A stretch of DNA of 64,000 nt from positions 21,255,584 to 21,319,583 of the forward strand of contig NC_133300.1 in NCBI RefSeq assembly GCF_005239225.2, written 5' to 3'. The stretch's first letter is position 1. The number at the start of each line of letters is the position of its first letter. Shown piece after piece: positions 34,555 through 46,950 of this stretch. The notes beneath the pieces were generated by a model. The model was not told the origin of the DNA. It did no database searches and saw only the letters and a program-made list of their open reading frames with translations. This stretch comes from Populus alba (Eukaryota; Streptophyta; Magnoliopsida; Malpighiales; Salicaceae). Position numbers and translations under genes: made by a program.

Positions 34555-35177
34555 TCAAGCCTTCTTGAACATAACTTTGAGAGGCACGCTGCTAAGAGCC
34601 AGACGCCTTACTCCTTTGGCATCAACAAAAATCCCGATATCTTTGCACATAACTTTGCAGTGTTGACACACTGTAGGGCAAAAAACTAGCTTGTACTTGT
34701 CTTCGAACTTCTCAATCTTGAACCAGTTGTTCGTTGTTTCCGGACCAGGATTTCCTTCAACTCCATTGGTTGTGACAAACCATTGTTTTGTCCATTCATC
34801 GTAGTTGTCAAGCTTCCACGCTGTTGACTGGTGACAGATTGATGCAGCAGAGAATCTTATGTTAAGATCGGTGTGGACGCGGACGACACCTTTCTTGGTG
34901 TTCACAGGTGTGAGTTTCAGTGGGAGACCATTTGATGCCTCATATCGTTCCTGGACAACAGCAAGGGGGCAGGTTCTTCTTCCAGTGCTGGCCATTTTTG
35001 AGCCCACCACCTCTCCCTCGGACCACCGGCAGGATGTAGTAACTAGTGCCGGTTCGAAGTATCTTTACCAGTGACGTCAAGCACTGGCTCAGGGGCAGCA
35101 GTAGCTGCTACCTTAGGCACTAGACCTGCAGCGAAGGCAAAAAGAAGGAAGGACAATGCTAGAATTGCAGCTCTCAT
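34555..35177 (-). pseudogene. Kunitz inhibitor copy B, two one-base insertions
   Basis: Almost identical in sequence to copies C-E but 623 bases long instead of 621. Two extra T's on the plus strand, at the homopolymers 34995-34999 and 35064-35066, shift the frame after about codon 37 and again near codon 60. The signal peptide and the C-terminal 140 or so residues are thus in different frames. A secreted inhibitor cannot be made unless these are sequence errors, which is possible because both are homopolymer length changes. The 3' flank keeps the shared AATAAA (34401-34406, minus) and the promoter keeps the TATAAATT box near 35245. Confidence 0.85.
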
Positions 35178-36480
35178 TGTCGTTACGGGTTGCTTTCAAT
35201 GTGGGGTGATGTGTTTATGCTAGAATGAATGGGAAGAGGCTTTAATTTATAGAGTTAGCAATACAATGGGATGCCTGCATGGATGCATGACGCTGGTAAG
35301 AACTTCTGAAGGAGCGCTGTGCATGACATTTAAAACTGGTGGCTTGACCAGCCATAATGTCAATTAAAAGTTCTTGGATAAACCTAATCCTATATTTTAT
35401 GTTCTTGATTAGCTCGTACAATATGATCTTTTATTTGATAAAATCGAGACGGTCCAAAACAACACCCTAATTTTGGAAAACAAGAGTTCCTAAGGTAATA
35501 AACTAAAGTTGTGTATTACTATTATTCATATACAGTGTCCTACGTTGACAAAAATTGCATTAATGTTGAAGAGCTTTGTGAGGCACATAGTCAGAACTTC
35601 TTGTCTGCTACTACACATCATGTTCATGCTAATCTGTTTATGATCAGTCAAATACTTTGCCTAAGTACTGTCCATGAAAGTCAGAGACTTTGCCTTCTAT
35701 ACTTCTTGTTTGCGGTCTCCACCTTACATCGCATCGCTTGGCTTGTGTATTTAAACAACAATGATTGATAAGACAATATTATACACTAAAATATAAAATA
35801 AAAGAAAACCACATTTTAAAGTGCAGGTTTTTTCTTCTCCTCGTAAATCACGGTGGATGGCTTTCTTCAATGAACAGTGTTATGTTTTTTTTTTATTATG
35901 ATCTACAAATTTTCTCTAGTAAAATTAGTCGTGCTATCCTATAATTTACTTAAATTTATATTTGTCTATTAAATTTTTTAAAAAATTATAGTTTTTATCT
36001 TAAATCAATATAAATTGATAAGAAGACTATCATTGTATATATTATATCAGAAATTATCATTCTCTCTTTTTCACCCCCCTGTCTCAAACCAAACTCTAAC
36101 CACCAGCTACTGTCAGAGCAACTGGTTCAAGAGAAGTTTGAATACAGAAAAAAGTACATGTGCCTTTAAAATGAATAAAAATTGCTTGCAAGTCCCAATT
36201 TATAAAATATCTTTATATCTATGTTGATGAAGTTTTATGTGTTGAGATTTTCTTTTCTTTGCACATTCTAACAAATTTAATGTGTTTGATCAATTTTAAA
36301 ATTTTAGTTTAAGAGTAATGTCGCACGTATACAGTGTTACAGTAAATAAATCCACTTTGTTGGTTTTAAAGTAATCGGGAAAATAAAAAAAAACAAGGAA
36401 TTCTTATCTATTATAAATGGAAAGCGAGAATGGAAGTCTTTAACTAGTATTTTGATAACTAGAAACCCTAACTAGCCTTA
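35178..36480. other. Promoter and upstream region of Kunitz copy B
   Basis: Near-identical to the region upstream of copy D (49051-50230), including the open frame at 35511-35768. That frame is shared only because of the duplication and shows no coding features. An extra stretch of about 200 bases at 36010-36230 is missing from the D side. The TATA-like box lies about 65-75 bases before the ATG. Confidence 0.6.
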
Positions 36481-39340
36481 GAGATCGGACATAGAGACTG
36501 ATTGTATAAAAAAAAAATATTAACATTCTAAATACGCTCTACCTAAAATAAATTGCATTTATTGATTATCTGATATAAATTAGAGTCTTATTGTTTTTGA
36601 ATTGCTGGTACGTTCACGGTTTAAGAAAATTTCATGGTAAAAAGATCCTTATTTTATCTGATAAAAACCTAACCGTTCTAAAATCTATAAAAGAAATACC
36701 TTTTTAATATCAGGAATATGTTCTACGTATAAATTCGTAAACCTAGATACCAAAGAAAGACTATATGTTTTTTAGGTATTTTTAAAATATTGGTCTCGTC
36801 CTTATAACTTTAATAAATTGGTTATTCAAACCAAAGTGCATGTTAAAATATATTTTTGAATTTTTGTTGTTATGAAAACACGATTTTTTTTTTAGAGACT
36901 TGGTTGTATGCATGAAAATATTTTTTTTGTTTTATATTATTTGCAATGTTTCGACGAAAGCCGAATATTTTAATATTGAATTTGTATATTTATGGTATAA
37001 AATTACAAACCAATGTTACACAAAATAGCATAAAAATACGCAAGAAAATCATAAATTTTTCAAAAGGATTATTGAAATTTATTTGATTGGGCTAGACCCG
37101 GCCCAATGCATTTTAGTGTGGGTTGGACTTGTCCGGCCCAAAGAATAATGAAGCAGCTTTCCACTGTTCATGTGAATAGTAGAGAGTGAATTATTTCACT
37201 TCATTTGCAAAACAATGGAGGGCAACCAGAAAAAAAAAAAAAAAAAAAAAAACAAGAAGAAGAAGAAGAAGAATAAGGAGGAAGAGAAGGAAGTTGACCT
37301 GGTGGCGTTGGTTGCGCTAGTGGCTTCTGGTGTTGGTGGTGGTGGTGGTTGTGAACTAAGGGAGCTGTTTGGCCTATGATTTTTCTTCCTTTCTTTGTGT
37401 TTTCTGTATTTATCCTTCTTTCTATTTATAGTCTTCTCCTACTATTCTTGTCTTCTTGTTCCTTCCTAGTTCCTATGTTTCTCTTTCTGTTTTCCTTCTC
37501 TCTTGTTTGTCTCTATTTTAATCTTTATTTTCCTTCTTTCTTCTGTTTTTTTTTTTTTTTCATTTCATCCACTCTCCATCCTCCTCTATTTCAAACCATT
37601 CCCCCATTTCTTTTTGTTTTTCTCCTTTGTTCTCCCCTGTTATTTTTCAACTCTCCTCTCCTTCGTTTCCCTTCTCTCCTAGAATGATCTCTCGATTTTT
37701 TTTTCCTTCCCCTTTCTCCTATTTTTTGTTGGTCTTTTCCCCCCCTTGTTTCACCATCTTCTCTGTGATTTTTTGAAATCTTTCCCCTCTCCCTGGCTGT
37801 CATTTGTCCTTATGTATTTATAGGCACAGGAAAGAAAGGGGCACCTTACCCCTACCATGGTGTAGGGTAAGGCGAGCAATGGGGAACTATTTGCAGGGCA
37901 TGGCTCCCCTTGGTTTCCTTATTATGATGGTAGGGTATATGGGGGCATGGGTTATGTTAGGGGAGAGGCAAGTGGGGAGAGAGAGAGCAAGGAAAAAAAT
38001 GGGGAAAACATTCTTCTTCCCCTGCTGCATATCTAGGGAAGAGAAAGAAAAAGAGCAGTACCATTCAAAACAACACCATTCTTTGATCTTTTTTTTTTTT
38101 TTTAATAGTGCATGAAACGATATCATTTTGACCGAAACACGCCGTTTTATTTAAAAAAATGTGGCGGAAAATGTGTCAATTTCCAAATCAATCCTTAATT
38201 TTTGATTTATTCAATTAAGTCAATTGCAATTTTGATTTTAGCCATCAACTCAATTGCATCCCTGCCAAATTCCTACATCAACCCTGATGTTGGTCGCCTT
38301 TTTTACTTTAGTTCTTGGTCTTAGATTTATGCAATTTGACCCTCCATTGATCAACAAGCTTTCAATTTAGCCTCTAATTTAGTCAATTCCAATCCCTTTA
38401 TTTACTCGCCCTTTTCAGTTTCGTCCTTGGTTTTAGATTTATTCAATCAAGTCCTTAATTGACCATCAAACTTTAATATTTATGCAATTAAACCCTTGAT
38501 TTGACCAAATCAACTCTTAAAAATTATAATTTGATCCTAGAACTTTAACTTCTTCTAATTAAAGCCTAAATTGGTTTAAAAATCAATTTATCTTTTAATC
38601 AAAACCTTCATAAATTCAATTAAACCTTCAATAAAATTTAATTGAGTCCATGAATATTTGATTTTGAATTTTCTTTCCTCAAATTGAATTTTCTTTATCA
38701 ACAAAGCTCTCATAAGTCAGTAATATACTATCATATTTTAATCTTTGTATTTTTTTAAACTTTCTCGATCAATTTTGGCTAGTTTCTGAGCAATCTAGCA
38801 TCCTATTCTCATTACTACATATTTTTTGCTTTCATTCTAATATATTTTTTAATTTTTTTTTTCTCAGGCAAGGACCCAAAAATAGATAATAATAAATGAT
38901 TAAATGAATTTGGATTTAGATTTATAGCATAAAAATAATTGAAAGAAAAAAGTTGAAAATAAAATGCATAAAAAATAAATGGGACCTTTTCTCCTCTTTT
39001 TTTTTTTTTAAATATTTTCACTCAAAGGTCTCATTGTATTCATTTTTGTCCCTTTGGTTTTTTGTATTTTATGTTTAGGTCAGAACTATTTTTTTCATGT
39101 TTCAGTCCTTTAATTTTGAAAGAGAAGAGAGTAAATTATTGGCAAAAGGGAATAAAAAAAGAATTGGTCGGCTACCCATTCCTCAAAAAAAAAAAAAAAA
39201 ATTATCTAAGCTTGTGTCAATTAGTTCATAATGATGAGAGAAGTGCCATAGAGATACTCCGTAGCCATCTCGCTAGAGTGGCCAGAGAAAGTAGATTTGG
39301 GCTTAAGAATTTTTTATATTTATTTTTAGTTTCATGTTTT
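36481..39340. repeat. Non-coding LTR-like repeat, first copy
   Basis: Matched over its length by 50225-53106. It contains a GGCCCA-rich patch (37080-37140), an A-run followed by GAA repeats (37231-37275), a long pyrimidine tract (37376-37800), and a stretch made of short degenerate units such as TTAGTCAATT and CAATTAAACC (38170-38650). The composition resembles the long LTR at 59638-61875 in reverse orientation, but no paired LTR, PBS or coding region was found. Called LTR-like by appearance only. Confidence 0.45.
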
Positions 39341-40010
39341 TTTTCACCCATAAAAGAGTGTTTTAAAGTTATAAATGGGTTTATCATGATTTTTAAATTG
39401 TTTTTATTTTCTATTTTTCAATGAAAAAAAATTGAAAAATAAGTTTTTAAGGTTTGAAAACTCAAACCCTCACTTTCCACCCACCTTCGATGGACATAAT
39501 CTTAATCAGGAGACAATGTGAAACTTACCACTTTAGATTACATGTTGGCTTAAAAAAATGGAGATCACATTAAAAAACAAAATAAAGTAAAAAGGCAAAC
39601 ATGGTTGTTTCATTTTTGCACGAAAAACTTCATTTTCAAGGGAAAAAAAAAGGTTTCATTTATGCATTTTTTTTTAATTGAGAATAGGTTTTGTTTGATT
39701 TTCTAGAGATGAGTTTATACCAAATGATAGATTATTCGAATATCAGTGTTCGATACTCTATATTTTTCAGCTGTTAAATTTTCCTGAAACACATTGTTTC
39801 GGCAACCATTGAGAGAGAAGTAAGGAGACCAACGTCACAATAGTCAACATTGTTTCTTTATTAAGTAAGAGATCAAGTCACTAGCAACATACACTTGTAT
39901 GTAACGACATGAGATACATTTTAATTTCCAAATATGGAATTTATTCCTACAGAAGCACATGGCGTAGCTTATTGATATTGTGTTTGAGCATGCATCATCG
40001 ATCATGATCT
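39341..40010. other. 3' flank of Kunitz copy C
   Basis: Closely matches 33871-34554 (behind B) and 53107-53468 plus 57111-57405 (behind E, split by the copia insertion). A shared polyadenylation signal AATAAA lies on the minus strand at 39857-39862. Confidence 0.6.
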
Positions 40011-40631
40011 TCAAGCCTTCTTGAACATAACTTTGAGAGGCACGCTGCTAAGAGCCAGACGCCTTACTCCTTTGGCATCAACAAAAATCCCGATATCTTT
40101 GCACATAACTTTGCAGTGTTGACACACTGTAGGGCAAAAAACTAGCTTGTACTTGTCTTCGAACTTCTCAATCTTGAACCAGTTGTTCGTTGTTTCCGGA
40201 CCAGGATTTCCTTCAACTCCATTGGTCGTGACAAACCATTGTTTTGTCCATTCATCGTAGTTGTCAAGCTTCCACGCTGTTGACTGGTGACAGATTGATG
40301 CAGCAGAGAATCTTATGTTAAGATCGGTGTGGACGCGGACGACACCTTTCTTGGTGTTCACAGGTGTGAGTTTCAGTGGGAGACCATTTGATGCCTCATA
40401 TCGTTCCTGGACAACAGCAAGGGGGCAGGTTCTTCTTCCAGTGCTGGCCATTTTGAGCCCACCACCTCTCCCTCGGACCACCGGCAGGATGTAGTAACTA
40501 GTGCCGGTTCGAAGTATCTTACCAGTGACGTCAAGCACTGGCTCAGGGGCAGCAGTAGCTGCTACCTTAGGCACTAGACCTGCAGCGAAGGCAAAAAGAA
40601 GGAAGGACAATGCTAGAATTGCAGCTCTCAT
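40011..40631 (-). CDS. Kunitz-type protease inhibitor, copy C
   Basis: Intact, intronless, 206 residues. The signal peptide covers about residues 1-26, then comes the Kunitz signature (PVLDVTGKILRTGTSYYILP). Cysteines are C69 and C114 (first conserved disulfide pair) and C166, C170, C173, C177 (second pair plus two extra). The body has GLPLKLTPVNTKKGVVRV, where the inhibitory loop of the family lies, and WFKIEKFEDKYKLVFCP. Copies C, D and E differ only at residue 15 in the signal peptide: Phe here, Tyr in D, Leu in E. Upstream are a TATAAATT box at 40698-40706 and a TGACGTCA palindrome at 40742-40749. The likely role is secreted or vacuolar anti-herbivore protease inhibition; the target protease is unknown. 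Confidence 0.94.
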   Translation of the reverse strand: MRAAILALSFLLFAFAAGLVPKVAATAAPEPVLDVTGKILRTGTSYYILPVVRGRGGGLKMASTGRRTCPLAVVQERYEASNGLPLKLTPVNTKKGVVRVHTDLNIRFSAASICHQSTAWKLDNYDEWTKQWFVTTNGVEGNPGPETTNNWFKIEKFEDKYKLVFCPTVCQHCKVMCKDIGIFVDAKGVRRLALSSVPLKVMFKKA

Positions 40632-41349
40632 TGTCGTTACGGGTTGCTTTCAATGTGGGTGATGTGTTTATGCTAGAATGAGTGGGTAGAGGCTTTAATT
40701 TATAGAGTTAGCAATACAATGGGATGCCTGCATGGATGCAATGACGTCATGCTGGTAAGAACTTCTGAAGGAGCGCTGTGTATGACATTGAAAACTGGTG
40801 GCTTGACCAGCCATAAAGTCAATTAAAAGATCCTGTACAAACCTAATCTTATATTTTATATCCTCGAGTAGCTCGTACAATATGATCTTTTATTTGATAA
40901 AACCGGGACAATCCAAAACAACACCCTGTTTTTGGGAGAGGAGTTCCGTAGTTAATTAGCTAAAGTTGTATTATTCATATATAGTTCTGTCCTTTGAAAA
41001 AAGTTGCATTAATGTCGAAGAATTTTATGAGGTTATAAAATAAAGTTAGAACTTCTTGTCTGCTACTACAAATCATGCGCTAATCAGTGTTAATAATTTT
41101 CTGTGTATTGGAATGGATGATCAGTCAAATACTTTGCCTGGCTGTCCATGAAAGTTAAATATTTTACCTTATATACTTCTCGTTTGCGGTTTACACCTTA
41201 CACCGCTATGCATGGCTTGTTATTTAAAAAACAAGTATTGAGAAGAACGATAATCGTAAAATAAAAGAAAAGAGAAGAAAACTAATTTTTAAATTGCGTA
41301 AAGTTTATTTTAATTATAAATCACGGTGAATGGATTTGTTCAATGAACC
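40632..41349. other. Promoter and upstream region of Kunitz copy C
   Basis: Near-identical to 58027-58744 upstream of copy E and about 10% diverged by eye from the B/D promoters over the first 200 bases. It carries the TATA box and the ACGT-core palindrome listed separately; nothing coding was seen. Confidence 0.6.
40742..40749. promoter_or_regulatory. TGACGTCA palindrome in Kunitz C promoter
   Basis: A perfect ACGT-core palindrome about 110 bases upstream of the ATG. TGACG elements are known binding sites of TGA-type bZIP factors in defence promoters. The same palindrome is at 58137-58144 before copy E. At the equivalent place before B and D the sequence reads GCATGACGCTGG, leaving only a half site. 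Confidence 0.55.
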
Positions 41350-41929
41350 AGTTGAGGCTTGCCTATTAGTTAGTCAATTCTTTTTTATTTATTTAGGTAG
41401 GGCAATATATAATAGTAAAGATAGAGATTACAATACTAGAATAATGTCTATAATAATATATACATTCTATAATATGCTCTTTCAAGCCGTGGGTAGAGGA
41501 TTGACCTGAAACTTGAAGCGATAAGTAGTAGAAAATAGCTTAGTGAAGGCATATGCAAATTGATCCTAGGAGAAGATAAAACAAATCTGATTCTCTTTCT
41601 TCGCAACCCTATCATGTACAAAATGATAATCAACCTTAACATGTTTTGTACAAGCAAGAAAGATAAGATTCATAGATAAATAAGTAGCATCAAGATTATC
41701 ACACCAAATGGTAGGATCAGAAACATAAGGGATCTATAGATCTGTCAATAAATACTGAAGCCAGATAACTTCAGCATTGTCATCTACTAAGGCTTTATAC
41801 TCAATTTCAGTAGAGGAGCGAGCAACTATACATTACTTACTTGATTTCAATAAATCAGTGTCTAACAAAAAAAAAAAAGGAACCATCATAGATTTATGAT
41901 CATCAATACTACTTGTCCAATTTGTATCC
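41350..41929 (-). mobile_element. Old Ty1/copia relic, 3' end (left part)
   Basis: A 125-base LTR remnant (41350-41474) starts AGTTGAGG and ends ATTCTATAATA, the same ends as the copia LTRs at 53469 and 56960. It is followed by decayed RNase H coding sequence on the minus strand, matching 53615-54080 of the intact element with many changes. The relic is split at 41929 by the gypsy insertion and resumes at 46951. Confidence 0.8.
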
Positions 41930-44900
41930 TGTTATGTGCACACGTAGTAATGCGGGCGTGAGTATAGCAACAGAGGTGATTGTGGGAGAAGCAGGGGCAC
42001 GTTGAAACACATGGACGTGGATCATGCTTATCGCCAAGTTGTTATTGACTAAGTCAAGTCAAGTTTGCAGATAATAAGGATTCCTTTCAGGGATCACTTT
42101 CCTTCTTTTCAGCATTATTGTTATTCATTCCTGTATATAAAGCCTAAGGGCATTCAATAAAGGATATATCGCATAATTATCCAAAGTTCTGTCTTTTTCT
42201 TCTTTGCTTCTTCTATTTCTTCCTTAAATTATTCACATCAGTGGTATCAGAGCCAGGTTATCATTATGGACACTTGTGGAAAAAGCAATGCCGAATTCCG
42301 CAATGAGGTCAATGAAGCCTTAGCTAGGCATGAATCAAGTTTTGATCAGGTAAACTCTGCTTTACAAGCATTGTTAACTGAACTACAAGCTCTTCGCACC
42401 AGCCGCAATCCAAATCCTAACTCTCCTGAAATCAACCCATTCGCATCAGAAGGATCATCACAATTCCACACTTCCCGGTCACTCACACCAATGGTCAGCC
42501 ACAACCACAACTCAAGCTCTCCTTTCCATGTTTTGATGGCAATGATCCTACAGGTTGGGTGTATAAAGCAGAACAATATTTTGATTTTCAGAATATTACA
42601 CCTGCTCAACAAGTCCAGTTAGCTTCTTTCCACTTGGATGGAATTATTGCCCTTCAATGGCATAGATGGTTGAACAAGTTTCGAGGACCCCTCATGTGGA
42701 GCGAATTTGTCCAGGCAATCTTGCTACGCTTTGGACCCACAGAATATGAGGATCCATCAGAATCCCTCACATGTCTCAGACAAACCACCACTGTGGCAGC
42801 CTACCAAGAAGCCTTTGAAAGACTTTCCCATCAAGTTGACGGCCTGCCTGAAGGTTTCCTTATAGGATGCTTTGTTGCTGGTCTTCGAGATTAAATTCGT
42901 ATCGATGTCAAGATCAAACAGCCTCACACATTGGCTGATGTAATTGGAGTTGCACGACTGCTTGAGGAACGTAATCTCTTACATAAGAAAGCCAGCTTTC
43001 CAAACCGACATCACACACCATGCTGACGTCCAGGGTGCCCACCAATTCAGCAGCAGGAGTCTTGGGGCCACCCCCATCACAGCGAGCAACTCCTTCTCCA
43101 ACATCATTTCGGAGGATAACCAATCAAGAAGCTAGGGAACGAAGGGAGAAAGGGTTGTGTTACTATTGTGATGAAAAATTTATTCCAGGTCATCGCTGCG
43201 AACGCCCTCAGCTGTTTATGATCGAAGACACTTCCCACACGATCCTTGAGGAAAGCACTGATGATTCTCAAGATATGTTGAACTCTGAAGACATGCCAAA
43301 AATCTCGTTTCATGCCATTTTTGGTGCCGAACACCCTCAAACCTTACATGTGTTGGGCAATTTGAAGAACAAAAGTGTGACAATGCTCATTGATGGAGGT
43401 AGTACTCACAATTTCATCGATCAAGCGGTGGTATCCAAGTTTGGATTAACCGTAAACCGCAGCAAATAGTTCCTGGTCATGGTTGCTAACTGGAAGAAGA
43501 TCACCTGCAACGGACAATGCCAAGGTCTTACACTAAACATTCAAGGGCAAACCGTCACTGCCAATTACTATATTCTTCCAGTCACTGCTTGTCAGTTAGA
43601 GCTGGGTGTACAATGGCTTGAAACTCTTGGTTCCATTGAAATGGATTTCAAAAAGCTCACGATGAGCTACAAATGGCAGGGAGAAACACACACCCTGCAT
43701 GGACTAAGGCATATTGACAACACAGCTTTCACAGACAAAGAGTTCCAAGGGCTACAGGGAATTGGTTTTTTTCTTCAAATCCTCCTCTCCTATCCAGGTA
43801 ATAACCCAATACAACACCCTCCTGATATGCATAACCTTCTTTCCAAATTCTCTCATGTGTTTGAACCGCCTACTAGTTTACCCCCCAAAAGATCCAATGA
43901 CCATCATATACCATTGCAGCCAAATTTAGGACTAGTAAGTGTTAGACCCTACAAATATCCCTATTACCAAAAAACCGAGATTGAGAAAATGGTGCAGGAA
44001 CTTTTGAAGTCAGATTTGATAAGGCCAAGTAATAGTCCATTCTCATCACCTGTTTTACTAGTCAAAAAGGCAGATGGGGCTTGGCGATTCTGTGTTGACT
44101 ATCGCACCTTGAATGAAATTACCATCAAAGATAAATATCCAATTCCAGTGATCGATGAACTTTTAGATGAACTGCATGGATCCAGGTACTATTCCAAATT
44201 GGATCTACGGTCCGGCTATCATCAAATTCGGGTACGAGAAGGAGACATTCCAAAGACGGCTTTTCGAACACATGAAGGGCATCATAAGTTTGTCGTCATG
44301 TCGTTTGGTCTCACTAACGCCCCCGCAACTTTCCAAAGCCTCATGAATGACCTTTTTCGTCCCTATCTTCGGAAATTTATTTTGGTTTTCTTTGATGATA
44401 TTTTGGTTTATTCTACATCATGGGAAGACCATCTCACTCATTTACAAACTGTTTTGCAAATTTTAGCAGACAATGAATTGTATGCTAAAAAGTCTAAGTG
44501 TCGATTCGGATTTACACATGTCGACTACCTCGGCCATATCATTTCCGAAAAAGGTGTTTCTGTTGATCCCAGCAAGATACAAACGGTCAATGAGTGGCCT
44601 ACACCGGCAACGGCAAAGGGAGTCCGCAGCTTTTTAGGGTTGGCTGGATATTATCGCAAATTCATTCGTCACTTTGAAAGTATCGCAGCATCGCTTACCC
44701 AATTGCTGACCAAGGAGGGATTCCAATGGAATGAAGAGGTTGATGTGGCCTTTAGCACGTTGAAGGCAGCCTTAACTTCATCCCCAATCCTGTGGCTGCC
44801 AGATTTTTCTCAAAGCTTTGTGGTTGAATGTGATGCTAATGGCATTGGACTTGTAGCAATTCTCTCCCAACAAAACCAACCAGTGGCGTACTTCAATGAA

Positions 44901-46950
44901 GCACTAAAAGGTTCCTCTTTAACCTTATCCACCTATGAAAAAGAGATGCTAGCCATCGTTAAGGCTATTCAGAAATGGCGTCCATATTTGCTTGGGAAAC
45001 CTTTTATAGTTCGCACGGATCAGAGGAGTCTCAAATATCACTTGGAGCAACGAATTACCACACCAGCACAAGCACATTGGCTATCTAAACTACTGCGTTA
45101 TGATTATGTGATTGAGTACAAGAAGGGAACGGAAAACCAAGGCGTTGATTCGTTGTCCAGGGTAGTGGAATTCCAGTTTTTATCTATCTCTGCTCCACGA
45201 GCATATTAGTGGCCATCCCTACAACAGGAAGTGCAGCAGGACCCATTTTATGCTAACTTCCAGTCAACCAACCCATTCATGGTTCAACGCGATGGAGTAT
45301 GGTTCAGGAAAGGTAAAGTCTTTTTAAGCCCCATGTCCACTCTTCTTCCACAGATCTTGATTGATTGTCATGCAACTCCTGTCGATGGGCATTTTGGGTT
45401 CCATAAAACACTTGCCCGTATAAAGGAAGATTTCTCTTGGCCAAATATGCACCACACGGTCAAAGAATTCTTGCAGCAATGTGAGAGATGTCAATATTTT
45501 AAAACTAATTACATGAAACCAGCTGGGTTACTCCAACCTCTACCAGTGCCAACTCAAGTCTGGACGGACATCTCCATGGACTTCATCTAAGGACTGCCCT
45601 CCTCTCATGGCTATAGCTGCATTATGGTAGTTGTGGATCGCTTATCTAAGTATGCCCATATCATTCCATTAAAACATCCCTATACAGCCATTATCGTTGC
45701 CAAGGCTTTTATCTCCAACATCGTTCGGCTGCATGGCATCCCTACCTCTATTGTGAGTGACCGTGACAAGGTATTTCTCAGCACTTTTTGGCGAACACTG
45801 TTTCAGTTCCAAGGCACACGGTTATGTATGAGCTCCAGCTACCATCCTCAATCCGATGGCCAGACTGAAGTGGTTAACAGGGTCCTAGAACAATATTTAC
45901 GTTGCTTTGCAGGGGACCAACCACGAACCTGGTTTGACTGGGTTCCTTGGGCAGAATTCAGCTACAACACTTTTGTCCACTCTTCCACTAAGGTGACACC
46001 ATTTAAGGTGGTGTACGGTGTTCCACCTCCTAGCTTATTAACTTATGTTCCCGGCACCTCTAAGGTTCAAGCTGTGGATGAACACCTGCGTGATCGGGAT
46101 CACATTCTTCGTGAGCTGCGAAGAAATATTTTGCTCACGCAAAATCGAATGAAATGTCAGGCTGATCAACATCGTCGGGATGTTTCCTTTGATATTGGTG
46201 ACTATGTGTACCTAAAGCTACAACTTTATCGCCAGACTTCAGTAACCTTTCGCAGCTCTATGAAACTAGCTCCGCGATTCTTTGGCCCTTTTCAGGTCAC
46301 TGCAAAAATAGGATCAGTGTCCTACAGATTAGCGTTACCTTTAGATTCACAAATACATAACGTTTTCCATGTTAGCTTGCTACGCAAATATTTGGGATCC
46401 ATTCCCCCCACAATCGCTCAACTTCCTCTTGTATCAGAAACAATAACTATTCTTCCACAGCCTGAAGCTGTCATTAACCGCAGGGTAGTTCACAAGGGGC
46501 AATACCGTCCTAAGCCTGAGATTTTAATTAAATGGGCGGGTGCACCAGTGGAAGATGCCACTTGGGAGGATGTCAGGAGATTTACCAAGACCTACCCTAC
46601 TTTTATCCTTGAGGACAAGGATTGTTAAGGGGGCAGGAATGTTATGTGCACACATAGTAATGTGGGCGTGAGTATAGCAACATAGGTGATTGTGGCAGAA
46701 GCAGGGGCACGTTGAGACATATGGACGTGGATCATGCTTATCGCTAAGTTGTTACAGACTAAGTCAAGTCAAGTTTGCAGATAATAAGGATTCCTTTCAG
46801 GGATCACTTTCCTTCTTTTCAGCATTATTGTTATTCATTCTTGTATATAAAGCCTAAGGGCATTCAATAAAGGATATATCGCATAATTATCCAAAGTTCT
46901 GTCTTCTTCTTCTTTACTTCTTTTATTTCTTTCTTAAATTATTCACATCA
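41930..46950 (+). mobile_element. Ty3/gypsy chromovirus (Reina-like), nested in the copia relic
   Basis: A complete 5021-base element: LTRs 41930-42240 and 46640-46950 (311 bases each, TG...CA, about 14 differences between them), the perfect 5-base target duplication TATCC (41925-41929 and 46951-46955), the primer-binding site TGGTATCAGAGCC right after the 5' LTR (42242-42254, initiator Met tRNA type), and a purine tract AAGGGGGCAGGAA before the 3' LTR. Short size, short LTRs and a chromodomain-like tail suggest the Reina group; that lineage call is inference. Confidence 0.92.
42266..46628 (+). pseudogene. Gypsy gag-pol polyprotein, four in-frame stops
   Basis: Domains in order: Gag with FQNITPAQQVQLASFHL and LPEGFLIGCFVAGL; a zinc knuckle CYYCDEKFIPGHRC (43158-43199); protease MLIDGGSTHNFI near 43383; reverse transcriptase with KLDLRSGYHQIRV and FFDDILVYS (FDD codons from 44391); RNase H starting FVVECDANG; integrase with H2C2 (HFGFHKTL...CERC) and the core residues in TDISMDF, VSDRDKVF and QTEVVNR; then a chromodomain-like end (ILIKWAGAPVEDATWEDV). 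In-frame stops lie at 42892-42894, 43467-43469, 45207-45209 and 45588-45590, and frame changes near 42520 and 43020. It cannot make a full polyprotein, though most domains are individually open. Confidence 0.88.

Noticed and set aside
35511..35768. Open frame upstream of Kunitz B that is conserved upstream of D
   Set aside because: The conservation follows from the recent segmental duplication; no start context, domain or codon pattern supports a protein.
37376..37803. Long Phe/Leu/Ser-rich open frames, also at 51146-51576
   Set aside because: They translate a pyrimidine tract and its complement; composition alone keeps the frames open.
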